From assembly GCF_020509005.1 (NCBI RefSeq), contig NC_063017.1, positions 1,984,001 to 2,048,000 on the forward strand: a stretch of DNA of 64,000 nt. Reading direction: 5' to 3'. Below, one piece after another: positions 9,484 through 20,500 of the stretch. The position numbers and the translations under genes are program-made. Positions within the stretch are counted from its first letter, which is position 1. Every line of letters starts with the position of its first letter. Below the pieces are notes generated by a model. That model saw only the letters and a list, made by a program, of their open reading frames with translations. It did no database searches and was not told where the DNA came from. The stretch comes from Fulvia fulva. Its lineage: Eukaryota; Ascomycota; Dothideomycetes; Mycosphaerellales; Mycosphaerellaceae.

Positions 9484-12234
9484 ATGAAGCTCTCCAGCAT
9501 TGCTTCGCTCCTAGCCTCGCTCGCCATGGCCACCGCGCAGACGTTCGCCCCTTATACCGACACCCACGGCATCGAGTTCTGGCAATCCACAGTCGACACT
9601 GGCATCGGCGCCGGCACCCTCGAATGGGGCATGGCCCTCCCCGCCGCTACCCAATCCGACTACACAAACGAATACATCGGTCGACTCGTAGTACCCATCC
9701 CGGAGACGGGAACATGGATGGGCTTCTCCCACACCTCCGGCATGACAAACTCCCTCATGCTCGTCACCTGGGTCTCCGGCAGCAAAGTGATGACCTCCTT
9801 CCGCTACGCCTCCGGCTACGTGCAGCCTGAAGTCTACACGGGCAACGCCACTTTATCCGTAATCGACTCGAACGTCAATGATACGCATTATTCTCTGACG
9901 TATCGCTGCGAGAACTGCTGGGTTTGGGAAGAGGAGGGTGTTTCGGGGAGTCAGGTTCCCAAGACGACGAGTGCAGCTGCGCAGCTAATTGGGTGGGCGC
10001 AGGCTACGGAGGCTCCTACGGCGCCGGAGGATGCGGGCAGTGGGTTTAAGCAGCATGAGAGTGCGGGTATCTTTGCGGCGACGGTGGGCAGTGCGAGGAA
10101 TGAGGCGTATACGGAGTGGATTAGCCTTGCTACTGCGACTGCTTCGTCTGGATCTGGTGGGAATGGTAGTGCTCCGTATCCGACTGGAAACGCTACCGCC
10201 AGTGCTACAGGGACTGGAACGGGGTCTGTGGCTTCTACGACTGCGACTGCTACGGCGGCGGCTTGTGCGACGGACAGTGCCGTGACCAGCCAGACGTGGG
10301 ACTATATTGTCGTCGGCGCTGGCGCTGGCGGCATACCCATTGCTGATAAGCTCTCCGAGAGCGGTGCAAGTGTTCTCCTCATCGAGAAGGGACCGCCATC
10401 TTCTGGTCGCTGGGGCGGTGCAATGAAGCCGGACTGGCTAGCTGACACGAACCTCACTCACTTCGACGTTCCTGGCTTGGACAATCAGATCTGGCAGGAC
10501 AGCGCTGGTATCGCTTGTGACGATGTAGGAGTCATGGCTGGGTGTGTTCTTGGTGGTGGTACCGCTGTGAATGCTGGTCTATGGTGGAAGGCGAACCCAA
10601 CGGACTTTGACTACAACTTCCCCGAAGGGTGGAAGAGCGCCGACATGCAACCTGCGATCGATCGGACCTTTGAGAGGATCCCGTTCACGAGCTGTCCTTC
10701 GACGGATGACATTATCTACCAGCCGCAGGGATATGATGTTGTGGCTGGCGCGCTAGTAGCGTCTGGCTGGAGCAATGTCACAGCTGATGATGTCCCTGAG
10801 CAGAAGAACTTCACTGTCTCGAGGCCGAATCATATGTTCCATGGTGGTGAGAGGGGCGGACCGATGGCGACGTACCTGGTGTCAGCGAACGAGCGGGACA
10901 ACTTCAAGATGGTCACTGGTACTTCTGTTGCTCGTGTGATCCGCGAGGGTAGCCACATCACTGGCGTCGAAGTTGAAGCCTTCCTGTCGGGTGGCCAGTG
11001 CGGTACCATCAGTGTCACTCCTAATACCGGCAAAGTCATCCTCAGCTCTGGAGCATTCGGCACACCAAAGATCCTCTTTCGATCTGGCATCGGTCCACAA
11101 GATCAACTGGAGATCGTCAGCAAAGCAGAAGGCGGCAAGATGATTAGCAGCGCAGACTGGATCACTCTTCCTGTCGGCCACAATCTTGACGATCACACGA
11201 ATACCGATATCGTCATTACCCATCCGAACATCACAGCTTACGACTGGTACGGCGCGTACGATAGCCCTATTGTCGCCGACAAGGACAGCTACATCAACAG
11301 CCGCTCTGGCATCCTGGCCCAGTCGGCTCCCAACCTCGCAGCGGTCTTCTGGCAAGAGATCGAAGGCGCCGATGGTATCACTCGCCAGCTCCAGTGGACT
11401 GCCCGCGTCGAGTCGAGCCACGGGATCAAGAGCAACAACTCCATGTCAATCTCTCAATACCTCGGCCGTGGCTCTGTTGGTCGAGGTAGGGCTACCATCA
11501 ACGCTGGTCTGAACATGGCAGTGTCCGAGGTGCCATACCTTCAGAACGACGACGACATTGCCGCTGTCAAGGCTGGAATCGAGACGCTAAGAAGCGCCCT
11601 CGCAATCGACCCAGCAATCAAGGTCGTCTACCCACCAACGAATCAGACCCTGGATACCTTCTTGAGCGAGTATCCTCTCACAACTTCGTCGAGATCTGCA
11701 AACCACTGGATTGGTACAGCCAAGATGGGTCTTGACTCTGGACTTGTCGACAACGGAACCGCAGTTGTCGACACAAACACGCAGGTCTATGGCACTGACA
11801 ACCTCTTCGTTGTCGACGCGTCGGTATTCCCTGGCATGGTGTCAACAAACCCAAGCGCCCTCATCGTCAGCGTGGCCGAGCATGCTTCCGAGAAGATCCT
11901 CGCTCTGGACAATGCTCGCTCAGTCAACAGTACCGCTCCAGCAAGTCCGTGGGTCTCATCACGTTCCTTGACTAGTGTGATAGACATCGACTGACGACTC
12001 CATTACAGTACGGCAAGCAGCATCTTCCCAGCAGCCTCAAGCAACGGCACCACTGTCATACTACGGACAGGCACAGCGTACCCGAATGCCTCAGGTCCTT
12101 CAGTCCCCTTCTCCTCCGGCCAAGCAAGTCGGTACGAGCAATGCGGCGGCTTAGGCTTTACTGGTCCCAGTTCATGCAAGACAGGGCTGCGGTGTGAGGT
12201 CGAGAACCCTTACTATTCTCAATGTGTACAATAG
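9484..12234 (+). CDS. Cellobiose dehydrogenase: cytochrome (AA8) + GMC flavodehydrogenase (AA3_1) + CBM1
   Basis: Secreted flavocytochrome that oxidises cellobiose and passes electrons through its heme domain to lytic polysaccharide monooxygenases. The ATG at 9484 starts a signal peptide (MKLSSIASLLASLAMATAQ). Residues about 20-230 are the b-type cytochrome domain (a Met in SGMTNSLML and a His in FKQHESAG are plausible heme ligands). A Ser/Thr/Gly linker follows. The GMC domain begins DYIVVGAGAGGIPIADKL (FAD-binding Rossmann motif) and carries the catalytic region NHWIGTAKMG and NPSALI. Intron 11949-12008 (60 bp, CTGAC branch, ATTACAG) joins to a last exon encoding a Ser/Thr linker and a CBM1 (YEQCGGLGFTG...SQCVQ, four cysteines). 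Total about 896 residues. Without splicing the frame stops at 11994 and loses the CBM1. This is the class II ascomycete layout with CBM. Confidence 0.95.
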
Positions 12235-13473
12235 CTCAGCTTATCTCCAGAATGTTGAGCCTGCAATATGCGAGTTGTCGTGGTCCACGTTGATTACCGC
12301 GTGAAGCGCGTTTCCTGTTCCTGGTGATGGACATGGTCTTGGCTTATGATAAGGTGCATCTCCTGGGAGTTGTTTGATCATGGTGACGCCTCCATGGATC
12401 ATTTGTGCTTGGCTAAGCAAGCCTTGAAGCCTTGATTGTTGTTCCCAGCGTTGGCAGGTGTGAAAGCAGGAGGTTGGCTCAACACGCGCGTGCAGGATCC
12501 TTGTCCCGCACAGACGACAGATCGGGACCCCTCTTTTCAGCTCTTTCCCGCTGCACGCCACTTCTTTCCATTCACATCACCGAGTACATATGCACGTGTC
12601 TATCGATCGAATACCGCCAGATCGTCTCTCCTGGTCGACGAGCTTCGAGGCCACTCCACAGCTCGGCCGTTCTCGGGCGACGATATCGCCTATAGAGAGC
12701 GAGTGATAGCACTGCAATAGCTCCATCACGTAGTAAGTTCAGCTAATACAGCAGCAGACCATTTCTGTATTCTTAGCCGGGCTTGCGACGCACTTTCGCC
12801 AGCCTATATATCTTTAGGAGCGGCCCGAAGGACAATCATCTGCCATCCCACGCTGCAGGTCACGCTGCCTACAGCTGATCAACCACGCCTCCGAGTCAAT
12901 CCTTCCACAAGGGAGGGGAAGTCTCGTGCTGACTGGCCACACTGCCCACCAATACAGTACACAATACAGTACACTCATCCCACGCTGTAGATGCAGCTCT
13001 TGCAAGGTCTTGTACAGCTTGCCCCGGATTCCTCCCTGCACCTTCAAGGACCTTCTGGCCCACCCGACGACATCCACAACCTCCATCGACCAAGGCAGGC
13101 CAAGGTCGAGCTTCCACCGTGACGTCGGGTCCATCGGTCGGCTGCGGTTTGTACTAGAGACAAAGCCACCAGGTCTTCAGATATAGCTTACGCTGTGCGC
13201 CCCCGTTGTCTTGCTTGTTCAGGAACGACGAAATTCTCCACAGCGCTGTACACTTTTCGCCCAACACAGGTTACTGAAAGAGGACATGAACTTTCAGGCC
13301 GTGATAGTTCAAGCCTACCCGCTTCCTGTGGAAAGAGTCAATCGTTGAGAACGCGCAAAGGAACCGTCCTACGCTCTCTGTCGAAAATTTGCTCGTTGCA
13401 GTCACACAACTAGCTCGGCCAACTTTTTCGACTTCGTTACAACCCTCAGACAGATCCTACTGAGGAACACGCC
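12235..13473. other. Intergenic; short direct repeat
   Basis: About 1.2 kb without a supported gene. Open frames near 12430-12720 and 12810-13190 have no domain or splice context. A 12-base unit (ACAATACAGTAC-like) occurs twice in tandem at about 12952-12975. Likely terminator of the dehydrogenase gene plus promoter of the ACT-domain gene. Confidence 0.4.
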
Positions 13474-14743
13474 ATGGGCCAACCTATCCCGGAATCGATC
13501 CTGCTGTTGAATGCGCAGATTGGTTTCTTGGTACGTCAGTACGTCTTCCGACGTTGAAATATGATTGACATCAGTGTAGAAAACTCACCTTGCGCTGATA
13601 CACATACCGTCTTCTGCCTATCGCCTGTTTGTGCAACCGATACTAAGCCTCCTGCTGAACAACGAACAACGCGATCAAGAGGGCAACATCGTCGAGCCAC
13701 GGCGATTATGGCAGTACTGGCACCCGTTCGTGAACGTCTCGATCACACCGAACGAGTGCTCGATCGTCTGCCCCCGTGAGCAAGCCGAGGAACTCTTCGC
13801 GCCGCTAGTGGAAGAGCTCAGTCCAGCATTACAGGAGGCAATCACTATTACCCGGGAAGACTACTCAGCCATCATGATTGGCGGAGAAGGCCTCGAAGCA
13901 GGACAGCGAGTGCTTGACCTGACCAGTCCCCTTGCAATGGCTGGCATACCCATCTTCTTCATCACGAGCTACTACTCGGACTTCATCTTGGTGCCCTTCA
14001 GCTCACGGCAAAGGGTGATACATGCTCTGGAGGACCGCGGCTTCGTGTTCGAAGCTACAGATGCGGACGGCGAGGGCGGCCAGATGACGAATCCAGCTTC
14101 TCCCGTCGCGCATTCGCACTACCGCAATGGATCAGCCGGGTCCTCTTTCGAATTCCCACCAGTCGCCACAACACCGCCTCCTGCCACAGTGCCAGAGCTC
14201 CAGACGAAAACCTTCAAGACCCTGGCCCGCAATAACATACATCCTCACGTCGACAAGTCAGTGGAGCTAGTGACATGCGCCGGCATTAAGGAGACCTCTC
14301 CCTCACATGCCGCCACAAATTTCACTGAAGGCAAGATGCACCTGGGCATTACCCGTTGTCTGACTGCGATGCCAGCGCCACGCTTCTTTTGCATCACACT
14401 CACAGACTCCGAGTCGGCATCACTAACACTTGAGAAACGCCTTCTGCACTGCTTTCCAGGCGCAGGCGAGGACGTCCTACTGGGTATTGACGGCCCCGAG
14501 CAAATCCCGATCACACTGGATTTGAAGGACCTTCCACTTGAGAGTACTGGTATTGTTTGCGGAGTCTCCAGTCGACTGATGGATGGTATGAAGGGTCGGA
14601 TTGGGAGGGAGATGTTTAACATGAGCTATTTGAGTACTTCGAAGGCTGGACACGTCATTGTATACGAAGATGAGCTTGAGGATGTCATGGAGGCGCTGAG
14701 GGGAGCGCAATTGAATGGTGGCATGATGCAGTCTGATCAATGA
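13474..14743 (+). CDS. ACT-domain protein of the CASTOR/GATS type
   Basis: About 406 residues. Exon 1 (13474-13530) begins MGQPIPESILLLN; the 49-bp intron 13531-13579 (GTACGT...GTGTAG) joins phase 0 to KTHLALIHIPSSAYRLFVQPI, the typical N-terminal beta strand and helix of CASTOR proteins. The body shows repeated ACT-like units: NECSIVCPREQAEELF, YSAIMIGGEGLEA, MAGIPIFFITSYYSDFILVP, and later AMPAPRFFCITLTDSESASLTLEKRLLHCFPG. The end (SKAGHVIVYEDELEDVMEAL) is a further small-molecule-binding-like strand. CASTOR1 in animals binds arginine and controls TORC1 through GATOR2; in fungi the homologues are poorly characterised, so a nutrient-sensing role is inference. The protein is longer than human CASTOR1 because of a Ser/Pro-rich insert (residues about 185-215). 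Confidence 0.82.
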
Positions 14744-15163
14744 AAGCTTTCTCGGAATGGTCGACGAGTCAGGACCAGTTTGGAAAAGATTCCTCGCCCT
14801 CAATGCCGACTAGCCTCTCGGTCCTCTCGTAGACACGTGACAGGCCGCGGGGAAGGCACTCGTGACATATGGCACGTGGCATGTGCTGGCTTCTGCTTTG
14901 AACAGTGGCTTTACACTGAGCTTGCCCGTGTCATATCTGTTACTGCCATGTCCTGCAGCATGCGAATATTCACAACATCATAGCAGGTAAAAGCTGTTGG
15001 CCTAATGTCCATTGACCTGCGTCTAGTCTTCTGAAGAAGCGTCTATGTCCTTCCAACGCTGCATCATGCTCATGCGACGAGACATCAGTCCCTAGCACAC
15101 TACCACGCCGAAGCAGGAAGCGCAACATCCGCCCGCGTCTCTGCACACTCATAGTCAAGCCCT
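14744..15163. other. Intergenic (convergent genes)
   Basis: No supported gene; the region separates the 3' ends of the ACT-domain gene and the C2H2 candidate. Confidence 0.4.
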
Positions 15164-15887
15164 TCAAGCATGGAATGCAGGCGTCGACCGCCATCCAATA
15201 CGCTGGACAGTGAGCATGTCACCGTGAATCCGGGAACCAGGAGTGAGAATGGACTGCTGTGCTTGATCCACAGCCGCTTCCCAGTCTTGATCAAGAGGCT
15301 GTGGACTATACGTGGATGAGGACAAATCCGGCGCCTGGGCGATACCTATTTCAAGATGCTTGAGCTGGTCTTCCATGGACCCAAGACAGCGCTGTCGTGC
15401 GAGATGGGCGTCCCTCGCCGCGGTCCGCTTGAAGCTTTTGCCGCAAAGTGGACAAAGAGCTGTCTCGTCTACTGGCATGGACTTCTCTCGACAGTGCCTT
15501 CGATAGTTGCTCAAGGTCGAGAATTGAATGCCTCCACAGCCGTGGTCCCAGCAACGGAACACTTTTCTCTGCACAACGACATGTTGGCCGGAGCGTGTGG
15601 TGTGTATGGATGGCTCGATCGTCATACTGCCTTTGCTCGCCAATGTCAAGGCATTTTGGACCGCGCTGCGAGGCCCTCCCTCTGTGCAGGGTTTGAGACA
15701 GACCAGCTGGCCCATCACTGGCTTTTGCCGACCCTTCCAGGCCCGGTGGGTAGATCTCTGGGCTGCCGTCGAGAACACTGATCCTTGCGCCGGCGGTACT
15801 GTCCAATGCAAGCCCATCAGGGTCATAGGTCGGAAGCGAAGATAGAGAAGTGGCTGAACTGAACCCCTGCTCGTCACTGTCGGTCAA
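15164..15887 (-). CDS. C2H2-type zinc-finger protein (candidate, start not resolved)
   Basis: Two overlapping minus-strand frames share the coding signal. The upstream frame (from about 15887) gives a Ser/Asp-rich stretch (TDSDEQGFSSATSLSSLPTYD); the downstream frame gives a degenerate finger (CWDHGCGGIQFSTLSNYRRHC) and a classic C2H2 finger (CPLCGKSFKRTAARDAHLARQ..C), followed by a helix-like DQLKHLEIG region and an acidic tail to 15164. The two can be joined by an intron of about 73 nt near 15695-15625 with a CCTTGAC branch and GGCAG acceptor, but the donor (GTCTCA) is weak. No in-frame ATG lies upstream of 15887, so a further 5' exon is possible. A DNA-binding regulatory role is inferred from the fingers only. 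Confidence 0.5.
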
Positions 15888-16480
15888 GGCTGTGCACTTC
15901 CTTCGTCCCTGGTGTATGGCGATACGCCATCTAATTCTTTGACCAACAGCTTTGCGTTACGTCAAGCTGATGATGATCTATGTTGGGGCATGGTAGCTGT
16001 ACGCGAAGATCGGCATGGCAGCTGCTGGGCGCATCGAGAGATTGGTCACTGTGCTTCTTATCATGGCCCCTTCGGCGTTCGGGGTAGCTACCCGCCCCGC
16101 TAGAAGCGAGAGACTATCATGCTAACAGAAGATCGTGACCAGCTTCGTCCTGTTCAATGAACAAAAGGTTCCTATTCAAGGTCACTTGCTCCTTACATGC
16201 CCGGATCTTCGACGGCCCGTATCGCCAAGCCTTTAATGCAAGGTCAAGGCCAATGAAGCTACAAAAGAAGCTTCGCACGAAGGAGCTTGCAGCTGGGATC
16301 TCGTATGGGATTTGGCGTGGCCAAGTACGGCGCCACGAGTGCCATGTTACATTCACTACGCCGCATGATAGCCGTCCACTTGATCACTCGACATGGCTTT
16401 AACATTTGATGCCCTGGTGGCCGACCTAAAAAACTGTTCGAAGCTACATCGTGATTTTCCACATCAAAGCGCAACACATC
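15888..16480. other. Divergent promoter region
   Basis: Between the C2H2 candidate and the Ysc84 gene. It may hide the first exon of the C2H2 gene; otherwise I see nothing coding. Confidence 0.35.
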
Positions 16481-17365
16481 ATGTCAGGAATCAAAGCGAG
16501 AGCATTAGAACTCATCTCTGCGGCCAAATCAGGCGAGCCTATTCTGAATCTGAAGCGCAGCGTCGACGCGGAAACGCTATGGCCCGCCGCAGTCGAAAAA
16601 GAATCTGACAAGGCGGCTACGATATTGCGATCATTCTTCGTGGACGGCTTCATCGTGCCATACAGGACTGTAGCTTCCTGCCCTGAAGAGGTTCGTGTAA
16701 CCAGTGTGCTCGAGTACGTAGCTGACACCTAATAGATCCTCAAACGATGCCAAGCACTTATGATCCTGCATTTGATGAAGAGCGATCTATGTTCGCCCCA
16801 TGCAAGTGGTAGCGGTGTAGTCATCGCCCGACTTCCCGATGGCAAGTGGTCTGAGGCTGCTGGGGTTCTGGTCGACTTCCACGCAGATTTGCCTACCGAC
16901 GTTGATGTTGCTGACGTTGTGCTGGTCGTCAACGACAAATACAGCGTCGGGATCCTCTCGAGAGATGACTGCATCCTTGGAAAGTCTCTTCGCATCGCTC
17001 CTGGACCTATACTCAAGAGCGATGCGGGCACCGAGAGTTCGTACTTAACCGACTCGACTGATGTGCCAGCCTGGGTATACGCCAAATCCAAGGGTCAAAT
17101 CCTGGACCTTGATCTCAGCGGCCTCATCGTTCGCGAAGCCCTGTCGGAAAACGAACGAGCATATGGAGTGGCAGGTATCTCCACGCGGGAGATGATGTCA
17201 GGCACGGTCAAAGGTCCTGCTAGATCCACGAACTATCTATTCGACACTGTGTCAGCTCTGGAAAGCCAATCTGGGGACTATAGCAGGCTCCTTGCTCCAG
17301 GCAGCTGTACGAGCGATCGACGCATTCGACCTGTGAAGATGGCAACGAAAGATCATGGGACTTAG
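16481..17365 (+). CDS. Ysc84/SH3YL1-type actin-regulator domain protein
   Basis: About 279 residues with a Ysc84 (DUF500) domain, the lipid- and actin-binding module that links cortical actin to endocytosis in yeast. Exon 1 (16481-16690) opens MSGIKARALELISAAKSGEP and ends CPEE; the 45-bp intron 16691-16735 (GTTCGT donor, CTGAC branch, AATAG end) joins to ILKRCQALMILHLMKSD. The core SGSGVVIARLPDGKWSEAAGVLVD is diagnostic, followed by DVADVVLVVNDKYSV and GILSRDDCILGKSLRIAPGP. There is no SH3 domain, as in other filamentous fungal paralogues. The C-terminal 40 residues look unstructured. The start is the first ATG of the frame. Confidence 0.82.
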
Positions 17366-17818
17366 TAGGCCGAGGTAGAATCGGTGGATCAACATTACAG
17401 GCGCATCTATGGCGTAGCAGAAGATTATGTACACCGAGAAGCTTCTTGCAACGAAGTCTTGCCCTGCCCAACTACCTGCTTTTCACGTTAGCGTTGCTTC
17501 TTCGCAACTCACTGCCAAATATGTCAGGTCTGTGGTAATAAGAGGACTGCCGCTCACCTGTGGGCGAAACACTGCTTGGTCTTTTGGCAGATCTGGAATA
17601 CTGAGGCCTAGACATTCTGAACAAATTACGAGAGCCGCCTGTGATGTCAAGTCTATTCCCGACCGTCAGACAAGGCTGATCCACGCTTCACCACGGTGTC
17701 AGCAATGAACGTCTGTCCTCATTCCCAAACACTATCAGCCCTTACACAAGTCCGAAATTCTGACCACGACGTCCATGGTTCTGGTCCTTGCTCGCTCTTC
17801 CATCACGAGCCATCAGCG
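17366..17818. other. Intergenic (convergent genes)
   Basis: No supported gene between the Ysc84 gene and the small secreted protein on the other strand. Confidence 0.4.
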
Positions 17819-18190
17819 TCAGCAGCTTACATCGTACGGACTCGGAACGTAGCTGAGCTCTATGCAATCATCTACACGGCAGCAAAGTCAGAATCTGGCC
17901 ACATCTTGGAAATTGCATGACTCACCCTCGTCAATGGCATCCAAATCGCCGTCGCCATCTGCTGGACAGTCATTCTGCTCGTAGAGAGTGACGATGCAGC
18001 CGTTTAGGTCGTCGACTTGAGCATGATCCGTATCGTCGCCAGCTTCGATGTTCTCGCAAGACTTGCTGCCATCGCCAGAGGCACCGTCATGTGCAAAAGA
18101 ACATCCAGGATCATCGCTGAAGGCGAATGACCAGGCTGTAGTGTGGCAGATGAACGCCGCTGAGGCAAGACCGAACAGTAGTAACTTCAT
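17819..18190 (-). CDS. Small secreted cysteine-containing protein
   Basis: A 105-residue protein with signal peptide MKLLLFGLASAAFICHTTAW, then an acidic mature region with six cysteines (DPGCSF, KSCEN, NGCIV, NDCPAD, DDCIE, and a terminal VSC). Exon 1 is 18190-17926; a 54-bp intron (17925-17872, GTGAGT donor, TCTGAC branch, GTGTAG acceptor) leads to a 53-nt exon 2 ending in TGA at 17821-17819. Ignoring this intron gives a frame that stops soon after with ARF. No domain is recognised. The size, secretion signal, even cysteine number and location beside repeats fit an effector-like or cell-surface protein; that role is inference. Confidence 0.72.
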
Positions 18191-18626
18191 GGCGCCGAGC
18201 TCTTGTAGAAGATGAGTGAAGAGTCTGTTGTGGCCTTGCTTCGTGAGAGCTGGATCTGGATGTCTTCTATCTATCGACGTGAAGACACGGGACTGCCTAC
18301 TTATCACATACTTTGACAGCTGTTAGTGGGCTGCTATCTCGCTCTCACTTCTTCACACTATTGCTTCTCGATCCTCACGCTACTTCCTCTCGATCCCAGC
18401 AGCTAATTCCCCATGGAGACTAGTTCCACTCTGCAGCACTAATTCCCATATCCATCATCCTGGCGCGTGTGATGTATCTGACAGCGCAGGAGTAGAGGAC
18501 CTTGCATGCACCAGGAGTTTCCCCACCCGTAAGAACCGGATGATCTGGCTCGAATCAAGCTAGGCGTCATGTGAACATGACGTTGTTGCCTGCCATAACG
18601 TGTACTGGCCGCTCCTGACAGATGTT
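18191..18626. other. Promoter region of small secreted protein gene
   Basis: No coding signal. Contains two near-identical CT-rich units (CTATTGCTTCTCGATCCTCACG and CTACTTCCTCTCGATCCCAG) around 18358-18400. Confidence 0.35.
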
Positions 18627-18886
18627 AAAATGATATGTTGAAAGGCCGCCGTCCTTATTGAGATGAGCGAAGGGTAGCACCCGCAGCTCGAGAAACAACT
18701 TGTTCGCTATCGTCGCGATGTCGCTGTCGCTGTCGCCGTAGTGTCGCTGTCGCCGCAGTGCCGTAGTCGTCGTAGTCGTCGTAGTGTCGTGGTCGTCGCA
18801 ATGTCGCAGTCGTCGCAACACAGTTCGACGTTCTCACGTGCTCGGAAGGGGATTCACCGCGCGGGAGCAGCTAGTAAGCGAGCCAA
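18627..18886. repeat. Dispersed repeat, copy A (5' part), with trinucleotide-rich insert
   Basis: Positions 18627-18713 match 57293-57378 nearly base for base (shared core GAGCGAAGGGTAGCACCCGC), and 18832-18886 match 57392-57446 (TCTCACGTGCTCGG...GATTCACCGCG). Between the two blocks copy A has 118 bp made largely of GTCGCY and GTCGTC units; the other copy has 13 bp. I read this as a microsatellite expansion inside a repeat, or a contraction in the other copy. Confidence 0.75.
18714..18831. repeat. Imperfect GTCGYN trinucleotide/hexanucleotide array
   Basis: A run of GTCGCT, GTCGCC, GTCGTC and GTCGCA units on the plus strand. On the minus strand it would read as poly-Asp/Thr/Arg in the various frames, so a coding-looking frame here is an artefact of the array. 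Confidence 0.7.
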
Positions 18887-20500
18887 TCCTGATTTTCCAC
18901 GTTCTTTTTAACTAATCGAGCGAAGGCACCCGAAACGAACTCGCCGTCGTCCCGAAGCTTGCGTAGGGCCACGACAGGCGGGTAAGTATAGGGGCTGCCG
19001 AGTGTTAATTACATACATTCGGACACTAATTGCGTCGCGCGACGTTTAGGGAGGTAAATGTAAAGTGCGTCCGTGCTGTACATATCTCCGCCTTAGCGAT
19101 GCAGATAGCGGCACTTTTGATTACAGTCTGCTTCCACGTCCGATCGTTACCCACTTTCAACCCTGTAACGTCCAGAAGTAGACAAGAGGACGACAGAAAC
19201 ACCGTAAAAGCATTCTAATCCCCGGCTAAGCGTAGTTTCATAGCATCCGGAAGCACTATCGACGCTGGTTATGCTTCTTTCTTGACCTTGCAAAAGCCAG
19301 TCAAACCGGTGGGTAACGATCGGAGGTGAAGTTGGTGAACAGAGACTGTAGTTAAAACTAATTGTGTATAGCGCCTGTAAGTGGCTAGATTCTAGCGCTA
19401 GCGAATTTGTTTCTCCGACCCGTGCGATTCACTCTAAGGTACCTCCTACCTAAGCTCGCTCCTTTGCTCGCAGAATGCTGTGTACACACGGATAGCGCTC
19501 GGTAGTGCCTTCGCTCGTCTTTGAGGCAGGCCTCTGCCTCTCTTCAGCATTTTAAGTAGTAGTGCTAAAGGCAATGGTGAGCGTGCGATATTCAGCTGTA
19601 GGAAGTGCCAAGGCCGTCTCTCATTGGTTGTTCAAAACAGTATATTGCCTGAGGCACCACAATCAACAACGTGAATGCCATCTAGCAGTGCAGATAGTGT
19701 ATAGAGTACACGCAGAGGCTAAAGATCGCACGCTCAGCTCGTCACTTGGCGATACCATTGCACGGCCACCGCGCAACATCACATTTTTAGCGATAGCTTT
19801 AATTCTAAAGGCTACCTTACCCTTGCTAAGCACGGACCCTCGAACGGGTAAACAGGTGACAGAGTCTAATTGTTGTTCTCGCTACGGGAGCTTTACGGAC
19901 ATGCTCCGTTCACTACGGCTCGCAAGCTCGCCTCGTTCACTCACGCATGCCCTCCAAGCTACCCTTCGCCCAACAAGAGAGCTGCTGCACTATTACGAGG
20001 TTCTCGAGGCGCTACAGAGGCTGGAAATCTTAGACTACCGAATACCGCAAATTCTCATCTGAACAGTACCTTCCCCTCGTGAGCGTCAAGTTTCTTCTGG
20101 CTAATGCTCATTCACAGTGGAAGACCCGCGAGCCATATTCATGGACTATAAGGGGCTCAACGCCAACGAAACATCATTCCAGCGCCTACAGCGATACTAC
20201 GACGCTCGCGCTGAAGACCGCTAAAAGATCTTTTACACCTTTCCCAGAAGCCGTATGAGCATCTTCATCATAGTGCATAAGCGCCTCCCACTCGCCGACT
20301 TCAGCGCATTGCTACTGCAGTTCTTCAAGGAGAAAGCTACCAAGAATTCGACAAGCAACGAAAGCATCGAGATCCGTGTGGTGAGCCGCCAGGGGTCTGA
20401 TCGAGACCAATTGGATGACTCGAGCACAGAAGGGGGCGACGATGCTGGGGATGCTGGGCAGACCACAATTCGTGTTGGTGTTGATGGCCGAGCATGATGA
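18887..20500. repeat. Decayed repeat / transposon-derived region
   Basis: No intact gene. 19833-19930 resembles 57613-57715 (shared ACAGAGTCT.ATTGTT.TTCTCGCT.CGGG), so this is the 3' part of the same dispersed repeat, more complete here. Around 20118-20500 a plus-strand frame gives protein-like text (FMDYKGLNANETSFQRLQRYYDAR, then a TAA, then MSIFIIVHKRLPLADFSALL), which may be the remnant of a transposon gene. Family not identified. Confidence 0.45.

Noticed and set aside
12432..12720. Two overlapping plus-strand frames after the dehydrogenase gene
   Set aside because: No family, no splice context, overlapping each other; probably chance.
18567..18837. Minus-strand frames with Thr/Asp runs (TTTTTTTT, DDYDDYG)
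   Set aside because: They are translations of the GTCGYN array inside a dispersed repeat, not a gene.
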